Shown here: positions 63,121-64,000 of the stretch, piece by piece
Layout: the number at the start of each line of letters is the position of its first letter
How positions within the stretch are numbered: the stretch's first letter is position 1
Program-made: the position numbers and the translations under genes
Assembly: GCA_904063045.1 (NCBI GenBank)
Contig: CAJFCJ010000008.1
Coordinates: forward strand, 1,540,097 to 1,604,096
Reading direction: 5' to 3'
From: Dimorphilus gyrociliatus
Taxonomy: Eukaryota; Annelida; Polychaeta; Dinophilidae
Length of the DNA: 64,000 bases
The notes under the pieces: generated by a model
What the model saw: the letters and a program-made list of their open reading frames with translations, nothing else
Databases searched by the model: none
Told to the model about the DNA's origin: nothing

Positions 63121-64000
63121 CCGAGTCATACATTTTAGCATTTTAATTACGATGATTATATTATTTATCAAAGCTATTGATAGTTAACGGGATGGGGGCA
63201 CCTGCGAGTATTTTCACACGATACTTCAATTAAGGTAGACGCTTTGATTATTTTAGTTATGGTTAATGGAAAAGGTGCCCGCCCTTCCTCTTTGTCTACA
63301 AAGCTCTCTTTACTTATGTTAACATCATTTCTTCTTTCTTTTCTCTCGCTTTCCTTCAGTTTTCCTGTCTATTTTTTTTTCAAATCTCTTTTTCAATCCA
63401 TCACTAACCGAGGAATAGTTAAAACAGATTGTACGATTGCCTTGAGCGAATCCTCTTCCACGCTCAAATAAAAAAGAATGCTACAATTTTTAATTAGAAA
63501 CATAAGACGATAACTTCAGCGCAACCTTATTTCCCTTTTTTTACATAAGAAAGGGAAAGCGGTGAAATATTTGATCAAGATTTCTTAATTAGGCAATGAC
63601 GGCTTCCAAAGGTGAATATAAAAGAGTACTCAAACCAGACGTTTCATTTTTACACTACCTTTTCATGGCTAATAAGTTCTCTTAAAATAAGGTCGTTTTG
63701 TTAGAAGAAAGAGGAAGGAAGACGTTGACTCTAGATTAAACAAGTGAAGGAAAATTATAAGAATAGAAGAAAGTGAACCGTAGTTTACTTTGTATGCGAT
63801 AATATGCAAATTAAGCTATATTTAAAAAATTCACAAGGTTACAACTTTTGGTAGTCGCAAAGTCACCAAACATATCCCTATTGCATACTAAATAACTCTC
63901 TCTATATTTTTTCCCTTACGGGCTATTGCTCTCTGCCCCACTAGTGTATCTACAAACATTGTACAGTAGATACATAGAATTAACAAGGCAATATCCGTTT

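Larger units (their letters stand above)
57973..64000 (+). other. Probable first intron of the protocadherin gene
   Basis: No exon of the cytosolic domain recognised up to the window end. Contains the second copy of the dispersed repeat (59126-59188) and GC-richer islands at about 60140-60700, 62150-62290 and 62870-63120 that have no open coding frames. A (TA)n run lies near 61594-61612. Confidence 0.5.

Noticed and set aside
1-64000. tRNA, rRNA and CRISPR features
   Set aside because: No cloverleaf with a T-loop consensus, no ribosomal RNA sequence and no regularly spaced direct-repeat array seen on either strand.

Overview
This window is animal (bilaterian) nuclear DNA. The genes have GT-AG introns and encode metazoan protein families: a laminin gamma chain, a protocadherin, a synaptotagmin-17 homologue, a betaglycan-like receptor, a fibrinogen-related secreted protein and a microsomal P450. 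The DNA is very AT-rich, with many (TA)n tracts carrying an embedded TATACAGTATA motif. Introns range from about 40-80 nt (P450, peptide gene) to a few kb. I cannot name the species. A spiralian/lophotrochozoan is a guess from general style. Exon models below were joined by eye from GT/AG sites and checked for reading-phase continuity; I ran no alignments.

Layout. 0.5-2.4 kb (-): complete six-exon cytochrome P450. 3.2-5.8 kb (+): last two exons of a SYT17-like double-C2 protein whose 5' exon was not found. 8.6-9.7 kb (-): complete four-exon secreted fibrinogen-related protein. 11.8-12.2 kb (+): a small two-exon gene for a 99-residue precursor with signal peptide, four cysteines in two C-x8-C loops, dibasic sites and a terminal GKR. 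I do not recognise its family, and it is the best candidate for something undescribed. 12-21 kb: gene desert with microsatellites and two inverted repeats. 21.1-21.9 kb (+): GPRIN-like C-terminal-domain protein. 22-28.7 kb: desert. 28.7-29.5 kb (-): cysteine-rich single-pass protein with PPxY motifs (WBP1/VOPP1/Shisa type). 29.7-30.2 kb (+): unrecognised terminal exon. 32.2-38.2 kb (-): six-exon ZP-domain receptor resembling betaglycan/TGFBR3, with a likely non-coding first exon and promoter near 41 kb. 42.7-48.3 kb (-): complete laminin gamma chain in four exons. 48.4-53.2 kb: accessory region with a cluster of AGATGGCGC sites and degenerate repeats. 53.9-54.4 kb (-): unrecognised extracellular-looking reading frames. 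55.3-58.0 kb (+): seven-cadherin-repeat protocadherin with a promoter-like region upstream. 58-64 kb: probably its first intron, with enhancer-like islands.

The genes do not form an operon or a pathway. Several are cell-surface or matrix components (laminin gamma, protocadherin, betaglycan-like receptor, fibrinogen-related protein), but I see no evidence that they are co-regulated. Between genes, the strongest unexplained signal is the repeated exact 9-mer AGATGGCGC. It occurs six times, with further near-matches, matches the core of the bilaterian CTCF site, and is clustered between the laminin and protocadherin genes.
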